Part shown: positions 16,201 to 24,526 of the stretch, one piece after another
Numbering within the stretch: position 1 is the first letter of the stretch
Layout of the letters: each line of letters opens with the position of its first letter
From: Glutamicibacter soli
GTDB lineage: Bacteria; Actinomycetota; Actinomycetes; Actinomycetales; Micrococcaceae
Direction: 5' to 3'
Assembly (NCBI RefSeq): GCF_003309065.1
Contig: NZ_POAF01000001.1
Span: forward strand, 620,001 to 684,000
DNA: 64,000 bases
Position numbers and translations under genes: made by a program
The notes under the pieces: model-generated
What the model saw: only the letters and a program-made list of their open reading frames with translations
What the model was told of the DNA's origin: nothing
The model's database searches: none

Positions 16201-16260
16201 TTGCTGCGGTTGGCGGGGCCGCGGTGGGCCCCCGGACGGTGTATCCGATCCGTATGACAC
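13216..16260 (-). CDS. UPF0182 family large membrane protein
   Basis: A 1014-residue protein of the UPF0182 (COG1615) family, widespread in actinobacteria and cyanobacteria, function unknown. A Pro/Arg-rich N-terminus (1-30) is followed by several membrane helices in the first ~320 residues (for example [19 protein letters not shown] and [17 protein letters not shown]). A large extracytoplasmic domain of about 550 residues contains the family's conserved stretches ([46 protein letters not shown] in part, [17 protein letters not shown]). An Ala/Lys/Glu/Pro-rich tail follows. Start is GTG 16260, with TAAGGAA about 7 bases upstream. It sits next to a Lon-like PDZ protease and a zincin protein, an arrangement I recall from mycobacteria. 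Confidence 0.93.
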   Translation of the reverse strand: [1014 protein letters not shown]

Positions 16261-16388
16261 TATTTATTCCTTACCTTGTGTCCCAGACGCTGCTTTCACG
16301 TCAGAACTCATGTACCTAATCCACGTGCGAGCGATACGCACCAGTCTTGCTGCCTGCACCACATTCTTCCCGTGATGCGCAGCTAAAT

Positions 16389-17504
16389 CTATTCGCAGGT
16401 CGCCATGCTGGCCGGATCTGCGCCGCCGGCGACCTTTTCAAGGACTTCGCGAGCTTCGTGCAACGTCGATACCTTGACAACATCTAAGCCGTCGGGAACT
16501 CGCCCGACGACTTCCGAGCAGTTCTCCGCCGGGGCCAGGAACACCGTCGCCCCTTCTTTCTTGGCGGAGACCATTTTCTGGGCGATGCCGCCGATGGGAC
16601 CGACGTTGCCGGCCTGGTCGATGCTTCCCGTTCCGGAAATATGGTGGTCCCCGGCCAGGGATCCCTCGGTGAGCCGGTCGATGATCGCCAAGGCGAACAT
16701 CATGCCGGCACTGGGGCCGCCGATGTTCTCGACTCCGAACTTCACGTCGATCGGGAAATCATGGGTGGTGTTCAGCAGCACGCCCAGCTGCCGGTTGCCC
16801 GTGTCCCCCAGCGTCGTGGAAACTTCAACGTCCATCTGCCTGGCATTGTCCTTGCCGCCGGGGCGCTGGATGGTCATCGTCGCCGGCGCCTCGCCGTGCT
16901 TGTCCAGGTCAGCCTTCAGCTGCTCAAGCGACGTGATGTCCTTGCCCTCGAACTTCAGCAGCCGGTCCCCTTCCTTGAGGACCGACTGGTTCGTCTCGGT
17001 GGCGAAGCCTGCAACATCCAGCCACGTCTTGAAGTCGTAGCCCAGCTCGGTCAGCGCAGCGGCCACCGACTGGTCCTGCGAGGAAACCATCTGCATGTCG
17101 TTCTGCTCAGACTGCTCATCGGTAGTCACGCCGCGCGGGATGACGGTTTCCTCGGGGGCGATGTCTTTCGTCGGGTTGAACAGCGCCTCAAGCACCACCG
17201 GGATGGTCACCCGGTTGGTGCCGCCGCCCTGGACGAACACCGTGAGCATGTCCAGTGTGCTTTCGGACTCATAGGACTTGGCGCCCTCGATGGTGATCAG
17301 TTCGGTGCCGTCGACTTCGCCAAGGGTGTTGAGCACCGGCCCCGGCGAGCGGATCACGAAGTTCGTGGGCAGGAACATCATCACGCCGATGAGCAGCAGG
17401 GCTACCATTCCGGCGCTGGTGCGTCGCACTCCCGGGGAACCCTTGCCAGGCGCGCCGGTGGGAGCCGAGTCGCTGGCTGAAATGACTGGTTCCTGTTCGT
17501 ACAC
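16389..17504 (-). CDS. PDZ-domain Lon-like serine protease (YlbL family)
   Basis: A 371-residue membrane-anchored protease: cytoplasmic N-terminus, one membrane helix at about 32-52 (AGMVALLLIGVMMFLP), a PDZ domain in the middle (about 165-235, SVLKEGDRLLKFEGKDITSLEQ) and a C-terminal Lon-type proteolytic domain. The Lon catalytic Ser is in GGPSAGMMFALAI and the Lys partner in GPIGGIAQKMVSAKKEGA. Substrates are unknown. GTG 17504 is preceded by CAGGAG with 8-base spacing. The UPF0182 gene follows in the same direction about 130 bases downstream. The zincin gene is divergent. Confidence 0.9.
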   Translation of the reverse strand: MYEQEPVISASDSAPTGAPGKGSPGVRRTSAGMVALLLIGVMMFLPTNFVIRSPGPVLNTLGEVDGTELITIEGAKSYESESTLDMLTVFVQGGGTNRVTIPVVLEALFNPTKDIAPEETVIPRGVTTDEQSEQNDMQMVSSQDQSVAAALTELGYDFKTWLDVAGFATETNQSVLKEGDRLLKFEGKDITSLEQLKADLDKHGEAPATMTIQRPGGKDNARQMDVEVSTTLGDTGNRQLGVLLNTTHDFPIDVKFGVENIGGPSAGMMFALAIIDRLTEGSLAGDHHISGTGSIDQAGNVGPIGGIAQKMVSAKKEGATVFLAPAENCSEVVGRVPDGLDVVKVSTLHEAREVLEKVAGGADPASMATCE

Positions 17505-17668
17505 GTACCCTGCTCCTGACCGAAGTTTGATGCAGCAATGCCAAGAATGGCAAGGCTACTGTTAACCCTACTGAAGCGATGCTGTGAAATTCATGAGGAA
17601 GCGTGCATAATCTATGTGCCGAAAGCGAACTGGGGCCGTTCCGACTGCGAACTCCCAGCCGCAGGCGG

Positions 17669-17674
17669 TAGCTT
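17669..17674 (+). promoter_or_regulatory. Leaderless -10 box (TAGCTT) for the zincin gene
   Basis: TAGCTT lies 7 bases before ATG 17682, with no Shine-Dalgarno sequence in between. Confidence 0.45.
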
Positions 17675-17681
17675 TAAGTAC

Positions 17682-19124
17682 ATGGCACAGAACCCCCCGA
17701 ATAACCGCCCCGACGGTAACGACGACGAAAACAACCCGCAGGATCCGTTCTCTGCGATGTTTGGTCAGCTCTTCGGCAGCGGATTCGACCCAAACAATCT
17801 TCCACCTCAGTTGAGGGATGCGCTGGGAGCCCAGGGCGACCCTGCGGCAATGCAGAAAATGATGCAGCAGGCGCAAGCCATGATGTCGGCCATGATGAGC
17901 AGCAATGCCTCATCCGGTCCGGTGAACTGGAAACTCGCCTCGGACACTGCCCTGCAGGCCTATGCCAGCGACGACCCCGAGGTGTCGGTCGCACGCCAGA
18001 GCGCGATCACCGATGCCTCCTACTTGGCAGACCTCTGGCTGAACAACGCCACCGCCTTCGAGACGGGTTCCGCCCCGATCGAGTCCTGGACCCGCAAGCG
18101 CTGGTACGACAAGACGCTGGGCACCTGGAAAAAGATCACGGAGCCGGTGGCGGAATCCGTGGCGCAGGCGATCACCAGCGCCATGAAGGACCAGATCCCC
18201 GAGGAGATGAAGGGCATGCTCGGCAACGCCGACGGCATGTTCCGCAACCTCGGCGCCAGCATGTTCGGCATGCAGCTCGGCTCCGCTCTGGGCGAGCTGG
18301 CCAAGGACGTGCTCGGCGGCACCGATATCGGCTTGCCGCTGGCCGGCACCACCCCGGGCATCGTGGCAACCAATGTCGCCGCGTTCGGCGACGGCTTGGA
18401 AATTCCAGAGCAGGAAGTGCTGCTCTACGCAGTGCTGCGCGAAAGCGCCCACGCCCGGTTGTTCAACCGCGTGCCCTGGCTGAGCTCCAAGCTCATCGGC
18501 GCAGTGGAGTCCTACGCCCGCGGCATCCACATCGACATGTCGCGTATCGAAGAAGCCGTTCGCGGCATCGACCCGTCGAACCCCGAGGCCCTGCAGTCCA
18601 TGCTCGGCGAGGGTCTGTTCACCCCGCAGCGCACCCAGGCCCAGGACAAGGCCCTGGAAAACCTGGAGCTCACCTTGGCCCTGATCGAAGGCTGGGTCGA
18701 CCATGTAGTCTCCGAAGCGGCTCAGAACCTGCCGTTCGCAGGCCACCTGCGCGAGACCATGCGCCGCCGCCGCGCTTCGGGCGGCCCGGCAGAGTCCACG
18801 TTCGCCGCACTGGTCGGCTTGGAGCTGCGCCCGCGCAAGCTGCGCGAGGCAGCCGCCTTGTGGGAGCACCTGTTCGAGGAACGCGGCATCGAAGGACGCG
18901 ACGCGATCTGGGACCATCCTGACCTGATGCCTACCCAGACGGACCTGAGCGATCCCGCCGGATTCACCAAGCGCCGCGAAGAGGCAGCTGATGAATTCGA
19001 CGAGTTCGACGTGGCCTTGGGCAAGCTGCTCGACGGCGAATTCGACGGCATCGACCCGCTCGCCGAGGCGCCGAAGGACGAGAAGGACAAGAACGACGAA
19101 GATCCGCAGGATCCCAAGGCATAA
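17682..19124 (+). CDS. Zinc-dependent metalloprotease-like protein (Zincin_2 / DUF2342 family)
   Basis: A 480-residue protein of the actinobacterial Zincin_2 family (COG5282, predicted hydrolase). After an Asn/Asp/Gln-rich N-terminus it has a long all-alpha region. The family motif LRESAHARLFNRVPWL is at about 250-265, where Glu/His residues take the place of a classical HExxH. Further downstream are the conserved HLRETMRRRRASGG and LGLELRPRKLREAAALWEHL segments. The C-terminus is Asp/Lys-rich. True enzyme activity is inferred from fold only. The ATG at 17682 is preferred over upstream in-frame starts because the preceding 48 codons read as promoter sequence and homologs start with a polar Asn/Pro-rich segment. 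Confidence 0.85.
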   Translation: MAQNPPNNRPDGNDDENNPQDPFSAMFGQLFGSGFDPNNLPPQLRDALGAQGDPAAMQKMMQQAQAMMSAMMSSNASSGPVNWKLASDTALQAYASDDPEVSVARQSAITDASYLADLWLNNATAFETGSAPIESWTRKRWYDKTLGTWKKITEPVAESVAQAITSAMKDQIPEEMKGMLGNADGMFRNLGASMFGMQLGSALGELAKDVLGGTDIGLPLAGTTPGIVATNVAAFGDGLEIPEQEVLLYAVLRESAHARLFNRVPWLSSKLIGAVESYARGIHIDMSRIEEAVRGIDPSNPEALQSMLGEGLFTPQRTQAQDKALENLELTLALIEGWVDHVVSEAAQNLPFAGHLRETMRRRRASGGPAESTFAALVGLELRPRKLREAAALWEHLFEERGIEGRDAIWDHPDLMPTQTDLSDPAGFTKRREEAADEFDEFDVALGKLLDGEFDGIDPLAEAPKDEKDKNDEDPQDPKA

Positions 19125-19149
19125 CCGCCTGGCGGAGACCAGCTGACAG

Positions 19150-19191
19150 GTGCGGGCACCGAACTTCCCGGTTCGGTGCCCGCACTCTTTT
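19150..19191 (+). terminator. Terminator after the zincin gene
   Basis: A 15-bp perfect stem (19150-19164 with 19171-19185), 6-base loop, then TCTTTTT. It also separates the convergent YgjP-type gene. Confidence 0.9.
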
Positions 19192-19231
19192 TAGTGAGCC
19201 CCGGATTCGACGAGCGATCGTGCGGGAACGA

Positions 19232-19843
19232 CTATTCGTCCTCGTCGCCGTCGAATCCCCCGGCCTCGGCTGCGCCCTGCCCGTTTTCTGCTGCGTGTGC
19301 CCGGAACCCTGCGCTGAATCCTGCCAGGAACTGGTCCGCCTCGGCGCGGCGCTCGAACCTGTCCAGCAGCGCCTGGAACTTGGCCCCGTGCCCGTCCTTG
19401 GGCGCCATCAGGTGCGCGAGTTCGTGCACCAGCACGTAGTCCTGCACCCACTGCGGGGTGTGCAGCAGCTTCGAGGACAGCCGAATTGTCTTTTGATACA
19501 CGCTAGCCGAACCCCAGCGCTTGTTCTGGTTGTTTACCCAGCGCACCGAGACGGGCTGGGCCAAGCCGCCGAAATAGCGCCGATCCAGCTGCTCAGCCCG
19601 GGCTTCGAGACTCGCATCGCTGGTGGCTTCGGCCCGCTGCACACGATTCCGGCGATATTTCTTGACCATCTCATCGACCAGCATCTGTTCGGAGCGTTCA
19701 TCCAGCGCCGCAGGCACCTGGACGACAAGACGGTCCTCCCTCCACTGGGACGAGATCGTCTTCCGTCGTTTGGCCGAACGCACGATGCGCACCGGAATCT
19801 CGTCCGGGGCGAGGAAGTCCACGGTTTTTGGCAAGGCTGGCAT
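19232..19843 (-). CDS. YgjP/WLM-type zinc metallopeptidase
   Basis: A 203-residue M48-like (YgjP, DUF45) metallopeptidase. The zinc motif HELAH occurs in YVLVHELAHLMAPKDGHGAKFQALL, where the third ligand is the downstream His of the G-H-x-x-x-F pattern. The N-terminal half has the conserved RRKTISSQWREDRLVVQVP and RRYFGG...WVNNQNKRWGSA elements. The C-terminal 30 residues are Gly/Glu/Asp-rich. ATG 19843 is chosen because AAGGGA lies about 10 bases upstream; the frame continues to 19930 but has no supporting signal. Biological substrate unknown. Confidence 0.87.
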   Translation of the reverse strand: MPALPKTVDFLAPDEIPVRIVRSAKRRKTISSQWREDRLVVQVPAALDERSEQMLVDEMVKKYRRNRVQRAEATSDASLEARAEQLDRRYFGGLAQPVSVRWVNNQNKRWGSASVYQKTIRLSSKLLHTPQWVQDYVLVHELAHLMAPKDGHGAKFQALLDRFERRAEADQFLAGFSAGFRAHAAENGQGAAEAGGFDGDEDE

Positions 19844-19964
19844 GGGTGCGTTCCCTTCAGAGCTGGGGCAGGAAACCGGGGCCCGGAATCGGGCCCCGGA
19901 CTGCGGTTCAGGACAGGCTGCGGGTATCACGGCTGCGCCGTCGCCGGCGCGGGCTGTGCAGAGC

Positions 19965-22088
19965 CTAGCCGAGGTGGTCGGAGAGCACTTCCAGCACTGC
20001 CTGGCCGTAGCGCTCCAGCTTGGTGCGGCCCACGCCGGAGATCTTGCCCAGCGCCTGCTCGGAGGTCGGCCGGTGCTCGGAGATCGCCATCAGCGTCGCA
20101 TCGGTGAAGATCACGAAGGCGGGAACCGAGTTCGTGCTGGCGACCTGCGAGCGCCACGCCCGAAGCGCTTCGAAGAGGGCTTCGTCGTAGGTGGCCGGGC
20201 ACGAGGAGCAGCGCTTGAGCTTGCGCTCCTTGGCGCTGGTGAGGAATGAACCGCAGGTGCTGCACACCGCCGGGGTCACTTTCTGCTCGCGGCGCTTGAC
20301 CGGGGCCTGCTGCCGGCTACTGGCCTGGCGGACCGACTTGATGCCGTCCAGGAACCTCGACGGGTAGCGGTGGGCCCGGCCGCCGGGGGTCCGGGCCAGC
20401 GACCAGGACAGGTACAAGCGGATCCGTGCACGGGTGATGCCGACATACAGCAACCGGCGCTCTTCGTCGTATCCGGCCTGGTCCTTGGCATAGGTGATCG
20501 GGACCAGTCCGTCGCTCAGACCGGCCAGGAACACCACGTCCCATTCCAGGCCCTTGGCGGCATGGAAGGACGCAAGCGTCACGCCGTCAAGGGTCGGTGC
20601 GTGCTGGATCGCCGCCCGTTCTTCGAGCTCGCGGACCACATCGTGCAAGGTCGCCTTCTCCCCCTGCGCCTTGCGGCCCTCGACGAGTTCATCGGCCAGG
20701 CGCACCAGGGCCGACAGGGATTCCCAGCGCTGCCGCACGGCGCCGGTGCCGCCGCTGGGCGCGTTGGCTGAATAACCGTGGGAGGAAAGCACGTCGCGGA
20801 CCAGCTGTGCCACGTCGTCACCCTGCGAGACGTTCAGCGCGGCGCGCAGGGCGAGCATTCCCTCCTTGACCTCGCGGCGTGAGAAGAAGCGTTCGGCTCC
20901 GCGCATGACGTACGGAATCGAGTGGGCGGTCAGCGCCTGCTCGAAGGCCTGCGACTGCCCGTTGGTGCGGTAGAGCACCGCGATCTCTGAGATGTCCTGG
21001 CCCTGCTTGACCAGCATCTTGATCCGCTGGGCGACCTCGTCGGCTTCGTTCTCGTCGTCGGTGGCCTCGAAGAACTCGGGTTCTGGCCCGTGGTCGCGCT
21101 GGGCAATGAGTTCCAGCGGCTCCGGCCAGGTGACGGTGCGGTCGGGCACCGCGGTCTCGATGCGGCGGGTGGCAAGCACCTTGTTGGCCAGGGACACGAT
21201 TTCAGGGGTGGAACGGTAGTCGCGCACGAGCTTGACGACCTTGGCTTCCGGGAAGCGGGTGCCGAAGTTCAGCAGGTAGTCCGGGCGCGCTCCGGTGAAG
21301 GAGTAGATGGTCTGCGAGGCATCGCCGACCACGCACAGCTCGTCGCGCGCGCCGAGCCACAGGTCAAGCAGCCGTTGCTGCAGCGGCGAGACGTCCTGGT
21401 ACTCGTCGACCACAAAGTGGCGGTATTGCAGGCGCACGCTCGCCGCGACTTTTTCGTCTTCTTCAAGGATGGCGCTGGTCAGCAGCAGCACGTCTTCGAA
21501 GTCGATGACGCTGCGGTCGTCCTTGAGTTCCTCGTAGGTCTGGAAGATCCTGGCCATGCTTACCGGGGCCAGGCCGTTGGGCATTTCGCGGCTTTCAACG
21601 ATTTTGGCGTAGCTTTCCGGGGAATGCATGGAAACCTTGGCCCATTCAACCTCGGCGGCCAGGTCGCGCACCATGGCCCGGTCGCTGGAGATGCGCAACC
21701 TGCGCGCGGCCTCGGCGATCAGCGGAGCCTTGTGCTCCACCAGGTTCGGCAGCGTTCCGCCGATGGACTGGGGCCAGAAGTACTGCAGCTGGCGCAGCGC
21801 GGCGGCGTGGAAAGTGCGTGCCTGGACCCCGGCGGCCCCGAGCTGGCGCAGCCGGGTGCGCATCTCCGAGGCGGCGCGCGTGGTGAAGGTCAGGGCCAGC
21901 ACGCTAGTCGGGTTGTAGATGCCCGAATGGACGCCGTGGGCGATGCGGTGCGTGATGGCCCGGGTTTTTCCGGTGCCGGCACCAGCCAGGATGCACAGCG
22001 GCCCGCGCAGGGTTTCGGCGGCTTGCCGCTGTTCGGCGTCGAGGCCTGCCAGCAGGTCGTGCAGTGGAGGGTTGTCGTACGAGCTCAC
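19965..22088 (-). CDS. uvrD2: UvrD2-type ATP-dependent DNA helicase with HRDC domain
   Basis: A 707-residue superfamily 1A helicase that translocates 3'-5' on single-stranded DNA. Walker A is GAGTGKT at 36-42, motif II is VVDEYQDVSPLQ, motif III-like GDASQTIYSFTGA, and motif VI YVGITRARIRLYL. Near the C-terminus a tetracysteine element (C-x2-C-x14-C-x2-C) precedes an HRDC domain of about 75 residues (LFEALRAWRS...ISGVGRTKLERYG), which is the UvrD2 arrangement known in mycobacteria. GTG 22088 overlaps the TAG of nudC by one base, so the genes are coupled. Confidence 0.92.
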   Translation of the reverse strand: MSSYDNPPLHDLLAGLDAEQRQAAETLRGPLCILAGAGTGKTRAITHRIAHGVHSGIYNPTSVLALTFTTRAASEMRTRLRQLGAAGVQARTFHAAALRQLQYFWPQSIGGTLPNLVEHKAPLIAEAARRLRISSDRAMVRDLAAEVEWAKVSMHSPESYAKIVESREMPNGLAPVSMARIFQTYEELKDDRSVIDFEDVLLLTSAILEEDEKVAASVRLQYRHFVVDEYQDVSPLQQRLLDLWLGARDELCVVGDASQTIYSFTGARPDYLLNFGTRFPEAKVVKLVRDYRSTPEIVSLANKVLATRRIETAVPDRTVTWPEPLELIAQRDHGPEPEFFEATDDENEADEVAQRIKMLVKQGQDISEIAVLYRTNGQSQAFEQALTAHSIPYVMRGAERFFSRREVKEGMLALRAALNVSQGDDVAQLVRDVLSSHGYSANAPSGGTGAVRQRWESLSALVRLADELVEGRKAQGEKATLHDVVRELEERAAIQHAPTLDGVTLASFHAAKGLEWDVVFLAGLSDGLVPITYAKDQAGYDEERRLLYVGITRARIRLYLSWSLARTPGGRAHRYPSRFLDGIKSVRQASSRQQAPVKRREQKVTPAVCSTCGSFLTSAKERKLKRCSSCPATYDEALFEALRAWRSQVASTNSVPAFVIFTDATLMAISEHRPTSEQALGKISGVGRTKLERYGQAVLEVLSDHLG

Positions 22089-23014
22089 TACTTGGATGCC
22101 TCCGGAAGGTCCTCGCCGTACCAGGACTTGATCAGTGCATGGGCGATGGACGCACCGCGGGGAATCTGCAAGCTGCCGGCACGTAGCTCGGCGGCAAGCT
22201 GTTCACGGGTGAACCAGCGCAGGTCCTGGATTTCAGCGCCGTCCGGGACCAGTTCGGTGCTCAGCGCTTCACCGGTGAAGCCGAGCATGAGCGAACGCGG
22301 CAGCGGCCAGGGCTGGGAGCCGCGGTAGGCCACGTCCCCCACCTGGACGCCGGATTCCTCGAAGATTTCACGCCGTACCGCGGATTCCAGCGACTCTCCG
22401 GCTTCCACGAAACCTGCCAGCACCGAGTACATGTGCGTTCGAAACGCCGCGTTGGCCCCGAGCAGGATGCGGTCCTCGGCGTCGATGATTGCGGCGATGA
22501 CCGCCGGATCGGTGCGCGGGAACAGCTCATGGTCGTTCGCCATGCAGCGCTGCCCCCAGCCGAAGGTGGCCGACCGGGTTTCCGACCCGCAGCGGGGGCA
22601 GAACTTCTCGGTACGGATCCAGTTCGCGATGGCCTGGGATTCGACGAAAAGCTCGGCCTCGATGTCGTCAAGGACAGTGAATGCCTCGCGCAGGCTAATC
22701 CACTGCGCGCGTTCAATCTGCGGGTAGTGCTCCGCCTGGACGATGGCCAGCACGTAGGTGCTCGTTCCGTGGGTTCCGAGGTACACCTGGCGGTCCTGGG
22801 CCTGCGGGGTATAGTCGGGGCCGTCGAGGAACAGCAGCCCGTCGCCGGTGACGGCGGCACCGGTTTCGGAAAGCAGCATGACCCGGGTTGATGCTTCGGC
22901 AAGCGCGCGGGGCAGCTTCTCCGGATCGTCCTGTTCGGTCAAAGGTCGTTGAATCTGTGACCGGGAAAAGCTCAAACCACTAATCGGTGAACGGTAAATG
23001 TCTGCCAGCGCCAT
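22088..23014 (-). CDS. nudC: NAD(+) diphosphatase / NAD-cap hydrolase NudC
   Basis: A 308-residue Nudix hydrolase that cleaves NADH or NAD caps on RNA to NMN and AMP. The Nudix box GFVEAGESLESAVRREIF..EESG is complete at about 202-224 and the NudC-specific SQPWPLPRSLM follows at about 231-241. The zinc ribbon at about 138-160 has C-x2-C and one further Cys (RCMANDHELFPR), but the fourth Cys of the E. coli protein is absent; the nearby His may substitute, or zinc binding is altered. The ATG at 23014 has TAGGTT 6 bases upstream and no Shine-Dalgarno, suggesting leaderless expression. It is the first gene of the nudC-uvrD2 pair. Confidence 0.93.
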   Translation of the reverse strand: MALADIYRSPISGLSFSRSQIQRPLTEQDDPEKLPRALAEASTRVMLLSETGAAVTGDGLLFLDGPDYTPQAQDRQVYLGTHGTSTYVLAIVQAEHYPQIERAQWISLREAFTVLDDIEAELFVESQAIANWIRTEKFCPRCGSETRSATFGWGQRCMANDHELFPRTDPAVIAAIIDAEDRILLGANAAFRTHMYSVLAGFVEAGESLESAVRREIFEESGVQVGDVAYRGSQPWPLPRSLMLGFTGEALSTELVPDGAEIQDLRWFTREQLAAELRAGSLQIPRGASIAHALIKSWYGEDLPEASK

Positions 23015-23020
23015 ACTTCT

Positions 23021-23026
23021 AACCTA
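23021..23026 (-). promoter_or_regulatory. Leaderless -10 box (TAGGTT) for nudC-uvrD2
   Basis: TAGGTT on the minus strand, exactly 6 bases before ATG 23014. Confidence 0.5.
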
Positions 23027-23170
23027 GTGCACTTCGAGCAGCGGGGACCGCGGCAGCAATACGCTGTGGAAATAATTGACAATGATCTTCATCGCAACAC
23101 CCGAATTTCGCTGGGAAACGGCCTATCTTCCGTGCGTCATTCAACGATGCAGAAAGGAATCTCGCATACG

Positions 23171-24523
23171 GTGGACATTGTGAAACGCTCTGCCATGGAA
23201 CTCGCCGCTATTGCCACCGCTGCTGTACCCGGGTTGTCCCCGGTGGGCTTTGCCGCGCTATCCGATGATGCAGAAGATTTCGATTCAGCTCTGCTCATCG
23301 ACGCACAGAAGCACCGTTGGCGCGTGCGTTCGCCGCGCCATGACGAAGCGAGCATGAGGCTTGAAGCCGAACTGTCGGCATTGCGCGCCTTCTCCGCGAA
23401 GGTCCGCGCTTCCCTGCCGTTCGCGCTGCCCAGCGTTGCCGGCACGGTGCGCCAGGGTTCGCTGCGCACCTTCGTCTACAAGGATCTCCCGGGCCGTGTC
23501 CCGAGCCTGGACGAACTGGTTGACGAGGGAAGCCGCTTGGCGACGGCCCTGGGCCAGTGCATGGCGGCGATCCACCAGATCCCGGACGAGTCTGTAGAGA
23601 TCGCGGGGCTTCCGACCTACACCGCCGACGAGGTGCGCCAGCGCAAGCTCAACGAGCTGGATACAGCCGCCGCTACCGGCAAGGTCCCCAGCCGGCTGCT
23701 GCGCCGCTGGGAACACGCCATGGAAGACGTTGCACTGTGGCGCTTCAACGCGGCGGTAGTGCACGGCGATTTCGATGAAGAGCAGATCCAGATTTCCCAG
23801 TCGCGCATTTCTGCGGTCAAGGGTTGGACCGACCTGCATGTGGGGGATCCCGCCGATGACTTCGCGTGGCTGTCAGCCATCGAGGACCAGAACTTCAGCG
23901 AGCGCGTATTCGCCGCCTATGTGGAGGCCCGTGGCAAGTCCGCCGACCCGCACATCATGCGCCGCGCCGCGCTGGCCGCCGAGTTCGCCTTGGCCCAGTG
24001 GCTGGTCAAGTCGCTGGACAGCAAGGATGCCGAGCGCATCGCCGAAGCCGAGGAGATGCTCCAGGAGCTGGACCGGAATATCGCCGAATACGGCGGGCAG
24101 CCGCTGTCCGTCGTCGAGGCCCCGCGTCCGCTCAGCACCCCGGCACCAACCCCGGCCGCAAGCCCGGCGCAGCCGACCCCTGCAACCGAACGTCCGGTCA
24201 TGGTGCCGAAGTCTTCGGCGCCGACCATCAATTCGTTGAAGGTCACCGCATTGGGTGGCAATTCTCCTGCAGCCGCTCCTGCCGCAGGGCAGGACAGCTC
24301 CGACTCGAACGGCCCGGAGTCGAGCACCCTGGACAATTCCAAGGAGCAGTCCACCGCAGCGCCTGGCCTGAAGGACGAGGGACAGAAGCCCGCCGATGAT
24401 TCCAAGACCGGCACCGCCGCGCAGGAAACCGGGAACCAGGCTGGTTCCGCGGCACCCGACGGCGCAGCTCCGGCGAAGGAATCGTCCCCCTCCGACACGG
24501 ATGGAAACGACTCCGCCAAGTGA
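23171..24523 (+). CDS. Phosphotransferase-fold (APH/Mph-like) protein, probable pseudokinase, with disordered tail
   Basis: About 450 residues. Residues ~10-310 follow the aminoglycoside/macrolide phosphotransferase fold: FVYKDLPGRVPSLDEL (hinge region), GQCMAAIHQIP, then VVHGDFDEEQIQI and VGDPADDFAWL. In active relatives the loop reads HGDxxxx(N/H) and is followed by an (I/V)DW motif whose Asp binds magnesium. Here the N/H position is Gln and the DW position reads VKGW, so the metal-binding Asp is Gly. Catalysis is therefore doubtful, although the HGD Asp remains. The last ~150 residues are Pro/Ala/Ser/Asp-rich and look unstructured. Start GTG 23171 (AAAGGA 12 bases upstream) is a choice among in-frame options at 23147 and 23180. 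It is divergent from nudC and convergent with adnB. Confidence 0.75.
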   Translation: MDIVKRSAMELAAIATAAVPGLSPVGFAALSDDAEDFDSALLIDAQKHRWRVRSPRHDEASMRLEAELSALRAFSAKVRASLPFALPSVAGTVRQGSLRTFVYKDLPGRVPSLDELVDEGSRLATALGQCMAAIHQIPDESVEIAGLPTYTADEVRQRKLNELDTAAATGKVPSRLLRRWEHAMEDVALWRFNAAVVHGDFDEEQIQISQSRISAVKGWTDLHVGDPADDFAWLSAIEDQNFSERVFAAYVEARGKSADPHIMRRAALAAEFALAQWLVKSLDSKDAERIAEAEEMLQELDRNIAEYGGQPLSVVEAPRPLSTPAPTPAASPAQPTPATERPVMVPKSSAPTINSLKVTALGGNSPAAAPAAGQDSSDSNGPESSTLDNSKEQSTAAPGLKDEGQKPADDSKTGTAAQETGNQAGSAAPDGAAPAKESSPSDTDGNDSAK

Positions 24524-24526
24524 CGC

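Noticed and set aside
13204-16257. A 1017-residue open frame antisense to the UPF0182 gene
   Set aside because: It mirrors the whole UPF0182 gene in another frame, is His/Gly/Arg/Val-rich as expected of a GC-rich shadow frame, and matches no family.
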